A stretch of 64,000 nt of DNA, taken from positions 1-64,000 of the forward strand of contig NZ_BMUY01000013.1 of assembly GCF_014650435.1 (NCBI RefSeq), given 5' to 3'. Shown here one piece after another: positions 41,356-49,217 of this stretch. The DNA comes from Streptomyces tendae (GTDB lineage: Bacteria; Actinomycetota; Actinomycetes; Streptomycetales; Streptomycetaceae). The notes below the pieces were generated by a model. It was not told the origin of the DNA and ran no database searches. It saw nothing but the letters and a program-made list of their open reading frames with translations. Every line of letters begins with the position of its first letter. The first letter of the stretch is position 1. Made by a program: the position numbers and the translations under genes.

Positions 41356-41536
41356 AGCCGTGAAGCGGGTGAGGCACGGGTCCCGAGCCCCGGGACGCAC
41401 GCCGCCACCGCGCGGGGCACCGTGGGCGAGCAGCCGTCCGGCGTTCTGCGCGCGGGGCGGGCCGGTCGTATCGTGGAGCGCGAGAGCGCCGTCCCACGGC
41501 GCACGGCCGACCACCGCGCAGGCTAGGAAGACGGTC

Positions 41537-43027
41537 ATGGCCGATCCCAAGGGTTTCCTGACGACACCCCGCGAGGAGTGGCCCCGCAGGGCGGCCGGGG
41601 AGCGGGTCCGGGACTGGGACGAGGTGTACGTCCCGGGAGCCTTGCTGCCGATCGTCGGCCGGCAGGCCGACCGGTGCATGGACTGCGGCGTCCCCTTCTG
41701 CCACGAGGCCTGCCCCCTGGGCAACCTGATCCCGGAGTGGAACGACCTGGTCTCCCGGTCGGACTGGCGGGCGGCGAACGAGCGGCTGCACGCCACGAAC
41801 AACTTCCCGGAGTTCACCGGCCGGTTGTGCCCGGCACCCTGCGAGGCGGGCTGTGTGCTCGCCATCAACCAGCCCGCCGTCACCATCAAGAACGTCGAGT
41901 GCGCGATCGCCGACGTGGCCTGGGAGGAGGGCCTCGTCCCGCCGCGCCCGCCGGAGCGGCTGTCCGGGAGGACGGTGGCGGTGATCGGCTCGGGGCCCAC
42001 CGGCCTCGCGGCGGCGCAGCAGCTGACCCGGGCCGGGCACACGGTCGCCGTGTACGAGCGGGACGACCGGGTCGGCGGGCTGCTGCGGTACGGGATCCCC
42101 GAGTTCAAGATGGAGAAGCGGCACCTGGAGCGGCGCATCGGACAGATGCGGGCGGAGGGCACGAGGTTCCGCACGTCGACCGCGGTCGGGCAGGACGTGG
42201 ACGCCGCCGGTCTGCGTGCCCGCTACGACGCGGTGGTGATCGCCACCGGGGCGACCGCGTGGCGCGAGTTGCCCGTGCCCGGCCGGGAGCTGGCCGGGAT
42301 CCATCAGGCGATGGAGTATCTGCCGCTGGCCAACCGGGTGTGCGAGGGCGACCTCGAGTGCTCCCCGCTGTGCGCCGCCGGGCGGCATGTCGTCATCGTC
42401 GGCGGCGGCGACACCGGAGCGGACTGTCTCGGTACGGCGGTGCGGGAACGGGCGGCGTCCGTGAAGCAGCTGGACATCTACGCGCAGCCGGGTGCGGAAC
42501 GCGACGAGGAGGCCGAGCCATGGCCTACGTATCCGCGCCTGTACCGGCTGTCGGCGGCGCACGAGGAGGCACGTGAGCTGGGGTCCGCTCCGGCGGCGGA
42601 CGCGGACGCCCGGCTGTTCGCGGCGTCCACGCTCCGCTTCACCGGTGACGCGCGGGGGCACGTGCGTGCGCTGCACCTGGTCGGGGTGGACGCCGGCCGC
42701 CGGCCACTGCCCGGCACCGAGCGCTCGCTCCCGGCTGACCTGGTCCTCCTCGCCCTCGGCTTCTCGGGTCCCGACCGGAGGGACGGGCTCGTCGACGGTC
42801 TTGGCCTGGAGATGGAGCGCCGTGGCACGATCGCCCGGGACCGGGGGTTCGCGACCAGCGTCCCGGGGGTGTTCGCCGCCGGGGACGCGGCACGCGGGCA
42901 GTCACTCGTCGTCTGGGCGATCGCGGAGGGCCGGGCGGTGGCGGCGGCCGTCGACCGCCACCTGTCCGGCGGCACCACCCGGCTGCCGGCGCCGGTCGAC
43001 CCCTACGACCGGCCTATGACGGTCTGA
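41537..43027 (+). CDS. GltD-like NADPH-dependent flavin reductase (stand-alone)
   Basis: A 496-residue protein like the small subunit of glutamate synthase. N-terminal cysteines for two [4Fe-4S] clusters are in CMDCGVPFCHEACPLGN and CPAPCEAGC; the FAD-binding site is VIGSGPTGLAAAQQLTRAG (about 150-168) and the NADPH site VIVGGGDTGADCLGTAV. C-terminal VFAAGDAARGQSLVVWAI closes the FAD domain. No gltB large subunit is adjacent, and the true gltBD of Streptomyces is, from memory, elsewhere, so this is probably an electron-donating paralogue for another partner. GGAAG precedes the ATG. Confidence 0.9.
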   Translation: MADPKGFLTTPREEWPRRAAGERVRDWDEVYVPGALLPIVGRQADRCMDCGVPFCHEACPLGNLIPEWNDLVSRSDWRAANERLHATNNFPEFTGRLCPAPCEAGCVLAINQPAVTIKNVECAIADVAWEEGLVPPRPPERLSGRTVAVIGSGPTGLAAAQQLTRAGHTVAVYERDDRVGGLLRYGIPEFKMEKRHLERRIGQMRAEGTRFRTSTAVGQDVDAAGLRARYDAVVIATGATAWRELPVPGRELAGIHQAMEYLPLANRVCEGDLECSPLCAAGRHVVIVGGGDTGADCLGTAVRERAASVKQLDIYAQPGAERDEEAEPWPTYPRLYRLSAAHEEARELGSAPAADADARLFAASTLRFTGDARGHVRALHLVGVDAGRRPLPGTERSLPADLVLLALGFSGPDRRDGLVDGLGLEMERRGTIARDRGFATSVPGVFAAGDAARGQSLVVWAIAEGRAVAAAVDRHLSGGTTRLPAPVDPYDRPMTV

Positions 43028-43030
43028 TCC

Positions 43031-43112
43031 CGTCCGACGGCCTGTTCCGTCCGAGGGCCTGTTCCGTCCGGCGGCCTGTCCGTCTCGGGGCCTGTCCGTC
43101 CGGCGGCCAGAC
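43031..43112. repeat. Five-copy degenerate 16-17-bp tandem repeat
   Basis: Units of the form cgtccg(nn)ggcctgttc start at 43031, 43048, 43065, 43081 and 43097, immediately after the gltD-like stop codon. A second short repeat (ggcttcatg / ggcttcacg, about 43147-43172) runs into the end of the next gene. Probably slippage-derived; no coding frame. Confidence 0.8.
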
Positions 43113-43163
43113 CTTCCCCGCCACACGCGCGCAGGTCACCGGACCCTTCACGGCTTCATGGCT

Positions 43164-43970
43164 TCACGGCTTGCGGGCCACCGCCCCGTACCCGGGGATG
43201 ACCCCGTCGTCCTGACCGGCGACCGGATCGCCCAGTTCTGGGTGCCACAGGTGCGGCACGTCGATTCCGGGCTCCACCAGGTCGAGGCCGGTGAAGAACC
43301 GGGTGAACTCCTCGCGCGAGCGCAGGGCCAGGGTGACCCCGGCCGCGCGGAGCTTCTCGGTGGCCGCCCGCGACTCCTCGGGCGTGAAGTCGGCCGTCGC
43401 GTGGGTCATCACCAGATGGCTGCCGGAGGGCAGCGCGTCCAGGAGTCGCCGGACCAGGTCGTGCGCGCCGTCCTCGTCCGGGACGAAGTGCAGCAGCGCG
43501 ACCAGGGACAGCGCGACGGGCCGGTCGAAGTCGAGGATCTTCCGGGCCCCCTCCAGGACGGCGTCCGGGTCCCGGACGTCGGCCTGGAGGTACTCGGTCT
43601 CCCCCTCGGGCGTGCCACGCAGCAGGGCTGCCGCGTGGGCCAGCACGATGGGGTCGTTGTCGCAGTAGACGACGCGGGCGTCGGGCGCGATCTCCTGGGC
43701 GACCTGATGCAGGTTGGGCTCGGTCGGTATGCCGGTGCCGACGTCCAGGAACTGCCGGATGCCGTGGCCCGCCAGCCATCGGGTGGCACGGTGCATGAAG
43801 GCGCGGTTGACCCGCGCCATCACCGGCACCCTCGGGTCGAGGGTGAGCATCTGCCGGCCCATCGCCTCGTCGACCGGGTAGTTGTCCTTTCCGCCGAGAT
43901 ACCAGTCGTACATCCGCGCGGGGTGCGGCTTGCTCGTGTCGATCCCGGCGGTGCTGTGCTGCCCGGTCAT
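43164..43970 (-). CDS. DUF574 SAM-dependent methyltransferase-like protein
   Basis: A 268-residue member of the actinobacterial DUF574/Methyltransf_19 group, numerous in Streptomyces. The N-terminal KPHPARMYDWYLGGKDNYPV is diagnostic; SAM-site motif I is FLDVGTGIPTEPNLHQVA and the acidic loop VVYCDND follows. GGGAG precedes the ATG. Such genes very often sit beside XRE/DUF397 pairs, as here. The substrate is unknown and activity has rarely been shown. Confidence 0.92.
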   Translation of the reverse strand: MTGQHSTAGIDTSKPHPARMYDWYLGGKDNYPVDEAMGRQMLTLDPRVPVMARVNRAFMHRATRWLAGHGIRQFLDVGTGIPTEPNLHQVAQEIAPDARVVYCDNDPIVLAHAAALLRGTPEGETEYLQADVRDPDAVLEGARKILDFDRPVALSLVALLHFVPDEDGAHDLVRRLLDALPSGSHLVMTHATADFTPEESRAATEKLRAAGVTLALRSREEFTRFFTGLDLVEPGIDVPHLWHPELGDPVAGQDDGVIPGYGAVARKP

Positions 43971-44063
43971 GACGCACTCCCAGGTGTTGAGTACTCGTCG
44001 CGATGGGTGATCAACTCAGTGCCAAACAAGCTTAAAAACAACGATGCGCAAGCAACGCGTGTT

Positions 44064-44339
44064 TCAGGACAGAAGGAAGTCAGCCTCCCCCGCCTTCGCT
44101 CCCTCGATGAACGCCGTCATCTCGGCCGTGGTGTAGATGAGCGCCGGCCCGTCCGGGTCGGTGGACTGGCGTACCGCGATCCGCCCGTCGGCGAGCTTCA
44201 TCGCCTCCAGGCAGTTGCCTCCGTTGCCGCCGCTCCACGGCTTGTGCCACCCCTCGCTGCCCAGTTCACGGGCGGGCATGCCGTTGTAGATCCGCGCGCC
44301 GCGGGTCAGTGGCGGACGCTGGGGTTTGATGCGGTTCAT
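44064..44339 (-). CDS. DUF397 small protein
   Basis: A 91-residue DUF397 protein: GWHKPWSGGNGGNCLEAMKL and VRQSTDPDGPALIYTTAEMTAFI show the Trp/Cys/Asp pattern of the family. Its ATG begins directly after the TGA of the XRE gene (zero spacing), so it is co-translated. In Streptomyces the XRE/DUF397 pairs (WhiJ and AbaA-type loci) control differentiation; the DUF397 partner is proposed to antagonise the DNA-binding partner like an atypical toxin/antitoxin pair. Confidence 0.93.
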   Translation of the reverse strand: MNRIKPQRPPLTRGARIYNGMPARELGSEGWHKPWSGGNGGNCLEAMKLADGRIAVRQSTDPDGPALIYTTAEMTAFIEGAKAGEADFLLS

Positions 44340-45200
44340 TCACAGCTCCTTGCGGAGATCCCGGAGGATCTCCTTCGTGCGATGTGCCGTGGCGGCCTGC
44401 GCCGCCATGCGGTCCATGACCTCGAGGTGGGTCGCCACCTCGGCACGCGCGTCGAGGTAGACGGCGCCGGTCAGGTACTCGCTGTAGACCATGTCCGGCA
44501 GTTCCGGCATGGCGAATCGGAACAGCACGAAGGGCCCGTAGGTGCCGGGGTGCGGCCCGCTGGAGAACGGGGCGACCTGCAGCGTCACGTTGGGCAGCTT
44601 CGTGGCCTCGAGCAGCCGGTCGATCTGGGCACGCATCACCTCCGGCCCCCCGACGGGGCGGCGCAGCGCGGTTTCGTCCATCACGACCCACAGCCGGGGT
44701 GCGTCCTTACGGGTGAGCAGTTCCTGGCGTTGCATGCGCAGGTCGACATGGCGCTCGATGTCGTCGGGCCGGGTCTGGCCGATGGCGCCCGAGCGCAGCA
44801 CGCCGCGCGCGTAGTCCTCGGTCTGCAGCACTCCGGGGACGAAGTGGGGCTCGTAGGCGCGGATCAGGGACGCCGCGCCCTCCAGGCTGACGTACAGCGA
44901 GAACCAGCCGGGGAGGATGTCGTGGAAGCGCTGCCACCACCCCGGCTTGTTGGCGTCCTCGGCCAGCCGGACGAAAGCGTCGGCCTCCTCGTCGCTGACG
45001 CCGTATGCCTTCAGCAGGAGCTGGAGGTACGGGATCTTGAGGGCGACCTCGGCCATCTCCATGCGGCGGACCGTGGCGGGTGCGACGCGCAGGATGCGGG
45101 CGGCTTCCTCGCGCTTGAGTCCGGCACGTTCCCGCAGGTCCAGCAGGCGCCGGCCGAGTACGACCTGGCCGACCGTCGGCGCGGACCGCGGCTCGCTCAC
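44340..45200 (-). CDS. XRE-family regulator with DUF5753 domain
   Basis: A 286-residue DNA-binding protein. Residues ~12-70 form the helix-turn-helix (LRERAGLKREEAARILRVAP then TVRRMEMAEV), and the rest is the DUF5753 ligand or partner domain (YEPHFVPGVLQTEDYARGVL; FRFAMPELPDMVYSEYLTGA). The GTG at 45200 has the strong GGAGG site 6 nt away; the frame continuing to 45425 lacks one. It is followed without a gap by the DUF397 gene, and it is divergent from an HATPase-type protein, the standard WhiJ-like layout. Confidence 0.93.
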   Translation of the reverse strand: MSEPRSAPTVGQVVLGRRLLDLRERAGLKREEAARILRVAPATVRRMEMAEVALKIPYLQLLLKAYGVSDEEADAFVRLAEDANKPGWWQRFHDILPGWFSLYVSLEGAASLIRAYEPHFVPGVLQTEDYARGVLRSGAIGQTRPDDIERHVDLRMQRQELLTRKDAPRLWVVMDETALRRPVGGPEVMRAQIDRLLEATKLPNVTLQVAPFSSGPHPGTYGPFVLFRFAMPELPDMVYSEYLTGAVYLDARAEVATHLEVMDRMAAQAATAHRTKEILRDLRKEL

Positions 45201-45436
45201 CGCCCACCTCCTGAAGAGTCCCGAAAGAGTCCTTGCGTCCCTGTTCCCGTGTAAGGACAGCCTCGGCGAGCCCCGGTATGTCCTGGTGCGGACAGCCCGG
45301 CGGCGCCATTCGAAAGTCCGTTCGAAAACCCGCTGAGGTCTTCGACGACCTGAAGTGGCGCCGCTCGACGTGCTGTTGCGAGCAGTGTGCCACGGCCTTC
45401 CAGAACGGCACACAGCACTCTGCATTTTTCAGAGTG

Positions 45437-45451
45437 ACACTTGCCAAGTGT
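45437..45451. promoter_or_regulatory. Palindromic operator candidate ACACTTG-N-CAAGTGT
   Basis: A perfect 7-bp inverted repeat with a 1-nt centre lies 17 nt upstream of the HATPase gene and ~240 nt from the divergent XRE gene. A second hairpin (cactctg / cagagtg, around 45417-45436) directly precedes it. Being in the promoter region of a gene paired with an XRE/DUF397 locus, it is the best candidate site for that regulator. Confidence 0.6.
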
Positions 45452-45467
45452 TCACGGCGGGGCGATA

Positions 45468-46193
45468 GTGGCAAGCGTGATTCCGTCCGCGCCCTTAGGA
45501 ACAGACGCCACCGCGGGCTCCCTGGGCCTCGGTGCCGCCATGGGAGCCGGCTCCTCGGGAGCCTCCGCCGCCGAGCGCCGGTTCCGTTTCGAGCTGGCCG
45601 CCCATCCGGGCTCTCCCTCACAGGCCAGACGCCTGACCCGGGCCCGGCTGAGCGGCTGGGCGGTGTGCGAGGACACTTGCGACACCGCGGCCCTGGTGGT
45701 CTCCGAACTGGTGACCAACGCGATCGTGCACACGGCGAGCAGACACATAGTGTGCGAGCTGCACGACGTCGACGACCTGGTCCGGATAGCCGTGCGCGAC
45801 GAGGGCTGCGCCCCCGGCCAGCCCCACCCCTCGGCCGATCAGCAGCCCGAGGACGAGCACGGCAGGGGCCTGCTTCTCGTCGACGCCCTGTGCGACGCCT
45901 GGGGCGCCCACGAGCACGGCCCCGGACTGCTGGTCTGGGCCGAGCTGCCACGCAAGGCCGACGAACCGCGCGACCCCGCGGAGCCCCACAACGACCTGGG
46001 CTGGGGCGCCCGCCCGAAGCCCGGCCCCACGGACGGCACCGGGGACGAGGGTGAGGTCGAGGGCGAGGTCGAGTCCCGCCACGGGGAGGGCCCGGAGACA
46101 CGCGGGGCACGCGAGACCAGAGAGAGCCGGGAGCACCGGGAGCACCGGGAGCACCGGGAAACACTGCGCGGAACGGGGACCGAATGGCTATGA
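45468..46193 (+). CDS. HATPase-domain anti-sigma/regulatory protein
   Basis: A 241-residue protein with a GHKL ATP-binding fold of the RsbW/SpoIIAB-like type, frequent in Streptomyces. The N-box is ALVVSELVTNAIVHTASRHI (about 75-94); the G1 box is IAVRDEGCAPG and the G2 box DEHGRGLLLVDALCDAWG. The C-terminal ~75 residues are highly charged with Arg-Glu-His repeats (9-bp DNA repeats around 46128-46160). I start at GTG 45468 with GGCGGGG just upstream; GTG 45477 is an alternative. Its partner sigma or anti-anti-sigma factor is unknown; the neighbouring XRE/DUF397 pair suggests a developmental role. Confidence 0.88.
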   Translation: MASVIPSAPLGTDATAGSLGLGAAMGAGSSGASAAERRFRFELAAHPGSPSQARRLTRARLSGWAVCEDTCDTAALVVSELVTNAIVHTASRHIVCELHDVDDLVRIAVRDEGCAPGQPHPSADQQPEDEHGRGLLLVDALCDAWGAHEHGPGLLVWAELPRKADEPRDPAEPHNDLGWGARPKPGPTDGTGDEGEVEGEVESRHGEGPETRGARETRESREHREHREHRETLRGTGTEWL

Positions 46194-46624
46194 GGGCTGC
46201 GTCCGGCGTCCGACCACTCGGTCTGGACACGATGGTCCGCCTCCAGCGTGGACGGCACACCACCGGGACACCTCTGAGACTGCCCGTGCCGGACGGCATG
46301 ACGGCACCCCTGGGCTGCGACGCGGTGGCGGTACCCGCGCGCCTCGGCCAGCAGGTGCTGCCGCGGCTGCCGCGCGTGGGGTGCGTCTACGCCGATGAGA
46401 CGCACTGGTGGTGGATCGTTCCGTCCGACTCCGACTACGCCCTGGAATGGCCCGCGCCCGCGCGCTACGCCACCGGTGCGGTCGTACCCGGCGCCGCGGA
46501 GCTGCCCGCCCTCCTCCACCGCTCGGACGGCACGGTTCCCTACACGCCACCCATCCCGCTGTATCTGGCCCTGTGCCGGCTGACGAACACGACGCCCACC
46601 TGGTCGCGGGCGGTCAGCGCGTAG
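46184..46624 (+). CDS. Conserved Streptomyces hypothetical protein
   Basis: A 146-residue protein without recognised domain. It is rich in Pro/Arg/Ala with a central segment VYADETHWWWIVPSDSDYAL, and the last third (PPIPLYLALCRLTNTTPTW) is hydrophobic but too short for a membrane anchor. The start overlaps the stop of the HATPase gene (ATG 46184, or ATGA at 46190), which indicates co-translation and a common process. Similar proteins accompany HATPase genes in other streptomycetes, as I recall. No signal peptide. Function unknown. Confidence 0.8.
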   Translation: MAMRAASGVRPLGLDTMVRLQRGRHTTGTPLRLPVPDGMTAPLGCDAVAVPARLGQQVLPRLPRVGCVYADETHWWWIVPSDSDYALEWPAPARYATGAVVPGAAELPALLHRSDGTVPYTPPIPLYLALCRLTNTTPTWSRAVSA

Positions 46625-46641
46625 CTCCGGGAGGCGGCGGG

Positions 46642-46827
46642 TCAGGCCGCCGCGTCACCCGCGGCGTCGCCGCCGCCCACGACGACCAGGAACATGTCCG
46701 TGGCGAGGTCCATCACGACCTCGGCCGGCAGACCCTCAAGACGCCGCGCCTGTGCGAACTCCTCCGCCGGCCAGGATCCCCGTGGTCCACCGGCGGGAAA
46801 GCGTTCGAGCACCGTTCGCCCGTTCAC
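46642..46827 (-). CDS. Small conserved protein, 61 residues
   Basis: A 61-residue acidic protein with no known domain. The GTG start has a near-ideal ribosome site (GGAGG, 6 nt spacing) and the sequence starts with the well-ordered NGRTVLERFPAGGPRGSWPA, containing residues not typical of noise in a GC-rich frame. The end (DLATDMFLVVV) is hydrophobic before a Gly/Ala tail. A regulatory or stress role is possible but not shown. It is convergent with the hypothetical gene at 46184. Confidence 0.7.
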   Translation of the reverse strand: MNGRTVLERFPAGGPRGSWPAEEFAQARRLEGLPAEVVMDLATDMFLVVVGGGDAAGDAAA

Positions 46828-46982
46828 TCCGCACCTCCATGTAGCGCTGTACTCGTAGAGTTAAACGCCAACCATGGAGCGAACGCCTCGCGTGGTGATG
46901 GTACTGAGACATAGTTGACACCCGTTCACCGCAAAGTGTGAGCGGCACCTCAGCCGTTCGGCCGTTTCCGCTACCGAGCGTC

Positions 46983-47672
46983 TCAGTCCTCGTACTCGTC
47001 GTGATAGCGCACCCTCCCACTGCCCGCGGGAGCACCGAGGGACGACGCGCGCCCCTCGGGTTTCTCCCACGGCTCCCGCCGGCCGAGCGCGGTCAGGTCG
47101 AGCAGGCTGGTGGTCGAGCCGAGGCCGTCCAGGCCGCGCTCGTACGTCGAGTAGGTGTGGAAGACCCGTTCGCGGTCCCGCAGGAAGCAGCTGAGCCCCG
47201 GCCGCTCGACCAGCTCGCCCTCGTGCTCCAGGGTCACCTCGAAGTCGGTGTTGAAGTCGCTGACGTACGACGAGTACCAGGGCAGTGTCCAGCCCATCCG
47301 CGCCTTGAACGGCAGGATCCTCGGATACGGCGCCCGGGAGACGGCCGCGAACGACGTGCCGCGGGCCCTGAGGTGCGCGAGGTGCCCGATCTGGTCCAGG
47401 AACGCCGAGCAGCTGCGGCAGCCGGCGTCCCACTCGGGCGCGAACATGAAGTGGTAGACGACGAGCTGTTCGCGGCCCTCGAAGAGGTCGAGCAGGGTGG
47501 CCTTGCCGTCGCCGCCCTCGAACACGTACTCCTTGTCGACCTCGACCATCGGCAGTGCGCGCCGCTCGGCGTTGAGGGCGTCACGCGCGCGGGTGGCCGC
47601 CTTCTCCTTGGCCAGTAACGCCTCGCGCGCCGCGCGCCAGTCCGCGCGGGTGACGATCTCGGGCAGCGACAT
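46983..47672 (-). CDS. DUF899 thioredoxin-fold protein
   Basis: A 229-residue DUF899 protein, a thioredoxin-like family with the motif FMFAPEWDAGCRSCSAFLDQ (about 75-94; CxxC), preceded by TLLDLFEGREQLVVYH. C-terminal YSTYERGLDGLGSTTSLLDL is family-typical. It may reduce disulfides or peroxides, but substrates are unknown. There is no signal peptide. AGGAGG lies about 8 nt before the ATG. It is isolated on the minus strand behind the amidohydrolase. Confidence 0.9.
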   Translation of the reverse strand: MSLPEIVTRADWRAAREALLAKEKAATRARDALNAERRALPMVEVDKEYVFEGGDGKATLLDLFEGREQLVVYHFMFAPEWDAGCRSCSAFLDQIGHLAHLRARGTSFAAVSRAPYPRILPFKARMGWTLPWYSSYVSDFNTDFEVTLEHEGELVERPGLSCFLRDRERVFHTYSTYERGLDGLGSTTSLLDLTALGRREPWEKPEGRASSLGAPAGSGRVRYHDEYED

Positions 47673-47810
47673 ACTCCAGCCTCCTGTACGACGACGCGGT
47701 CGGGCCGTCAGGGTGGTGACCGAAGGGCGGAGCGGAACTCATCGCTGCGCGGCAAGATTCTTTTCAGCAGGGCGATGAAGACACTCTGAGCTGGCCTTTC
47801 AGCGGCCGTA

Positions 47811-49217
47811 TCAGGTGTCGTACTCCTGGATGCGCCGACCGTGCCCGCGGTCGGTCAGGGCGGGCAGCCGCTCCCCCAGCTCCCGCACCACCGAGGGCAC
47901 GTCCACGGTGAGCAGTTCGCGGTCCCGCATGAGGACGCGTCCGTCCACGATCGTCGTGCGCACGTCGGCGGAGCGCGCGCTGTGCACCAGGGTGGCGGCG
48001 AGGTCGTGCACGGGCTGGGTGTGCGGTCCGGTGAGGTCGACGAGGATCAGGTCGGCCCGCCGCCCCGGCGCGATACGGCCGACGACGTCCCCGAGCCCGA
48101 CCGCGTGGGCGCTCTGCACGGTGGCGTGGTGGAGGGCCTGGCGGGAGGTCAGCCAGCGCGGGTCGCCCTCGGTGGACTTCTGGATCAGGGACGTGAGCGC
48201 CATCGACTCCCACACGTCGAGGGAGTTGTTGGACGCGGCACCGTCCGTGGCGAGTCCCACGGCGACGCCGATGTCACGCAGCGCGCGCACAGGCGTGGTG
48301 CCGGGCCAGGCGAACTTGAGGTAGCCGCGGGGCGCCGTCGCCACCGCCGTACGGCCGCCCGCGCGCGCGAGGAGCGGCAGGTCGCCCTCGGTGATGCCGG
48401 TGCCGTGGGCGATGAGCACGTCGGTGTCGAGGACGCCGGTGCGTTCCAGGACCTCGATGGGGGTGACCCCGTGCCGGGCGAGGCTCGTGTCGGTCTGGTC
48501 GCGGTTCTCGGCCGCGTGCAGGTGCACGGGCAGGCCGTGCTCCCTGGCGAGTTCCGCGGTGGCGGCGAGGTCGGCGTCGGTCACCGTGTAGGGGGCGTGC
48601 GGGGCCAGTGCGGTGGTGATCCGGCCGTCGGCGCCGTCCCGGAGACGCAGTGCGAACTCCACTGACGCCGCACGGCCTTCGGGTCCCTGCGAGGAGAAGT
48701 ACGCCTGTCCCAGCTGCGCCCGCATCCCGCTCTGTGCCACGACCGCGGCCACGGCGTCCATGTGGAAGTAGCTGTCCGCGAAGGTCGTGACCCCCGCGCG
48801 GATCATCTCGGCGCAGGCCAGCCGGGCGCCCAGGGTCACGTCCCGCACCGTCAGGTTGGACTCGACGGGCCAGACGACGTCGTTGAACCACTCCTCGGTG
48901 GGCAGATCCTCGGCGAGTCCGCGCAGGGCGGCCATGGGCGCGTGGGTGTGGCAGTTGATCAGACCGGGGAGGGCGACCTGGCCGCGTGCGTCGATGCGGT
49001 CGGCGGCGGGCACCGCGGCCCCGGCGGCGGCGGTCGTCACGGACTCGACGACCCCGTCGCGTACGACGACGGCCGCGTCCTGCTCGAAGCCGATCCGTTC
49101 GCGGTCGTCGTGTACGAGGACGGTGCAGCCGGTGATGACGAGATCGGCGAGCTCGGCGGACCCGGCAGGACCGGCGGGCCCGGCGGAAGAAGGGGGCGAG
49201 GCGGAGGAAGGCGTCAT
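47811..49217 (-). CDS. Amidohydrolase (TrzN/SAH-deaminase-like)
   Basis: A 468-residue TIM-barrel metal-dependent hydrolase of the ATZ/TRZ and S-adenosylhomocysteine/methylthioadenosine deaminase subgroup. Metal ligands are HxH in INCHTHAPM (about 88-96), His in HLHAAENRD and Asp in LATDGAASNN; Glu in HAAEN and His in IAHGTG are the proton-shuttle set. The first ~20 residues are Pro/Ser/Ala-rich and probably disordered. The ATG overlaps the FUSC stop (TGATG), so it is co-translated with that transporter. A deaminase of modified purines or pterins is likely, exact substrate unknown. Confidence 0.9.
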   Translation of the reverse strand: MTPSSASPPSSAGPAGPAGSAELADLVITGCTVLVHDDRERIGFEQDAAVVVRDGVVESVTTAAAGAAVPAADRIDARGQVALPGLINCHTHAPMAALRGLAEDLPTEEWFNDVVWPVESNLTVRDVTLGARLACAEMIRAGVTTFADSYFHMDAVAAVVAQSGMRAQLGQAYFSSQGPEGRAASVEFALRLRDGADGRITTALAPHAPYTVTDADLAATAELAREHGLPVHLHAAENRDQTDTSLARHGVTPIEVLERTGVLDTDVLIAHGTGITEGDLPLLARAGGRTAVATAPRGYLKFAWPGTTPVRALRDIGVAVGLATDGAASNNSLDVWESMALTSLIQKSTEGDPRWLTSRQALHHATVQSAHAVGLGDVVGRIAPGRRADLILVDLTGPHTQPVHDLAATLVHSARSADVRTTIVDGRVLMRDRELLTVDVPSVVRELGERLPALTDRGHGRRIQEYDT

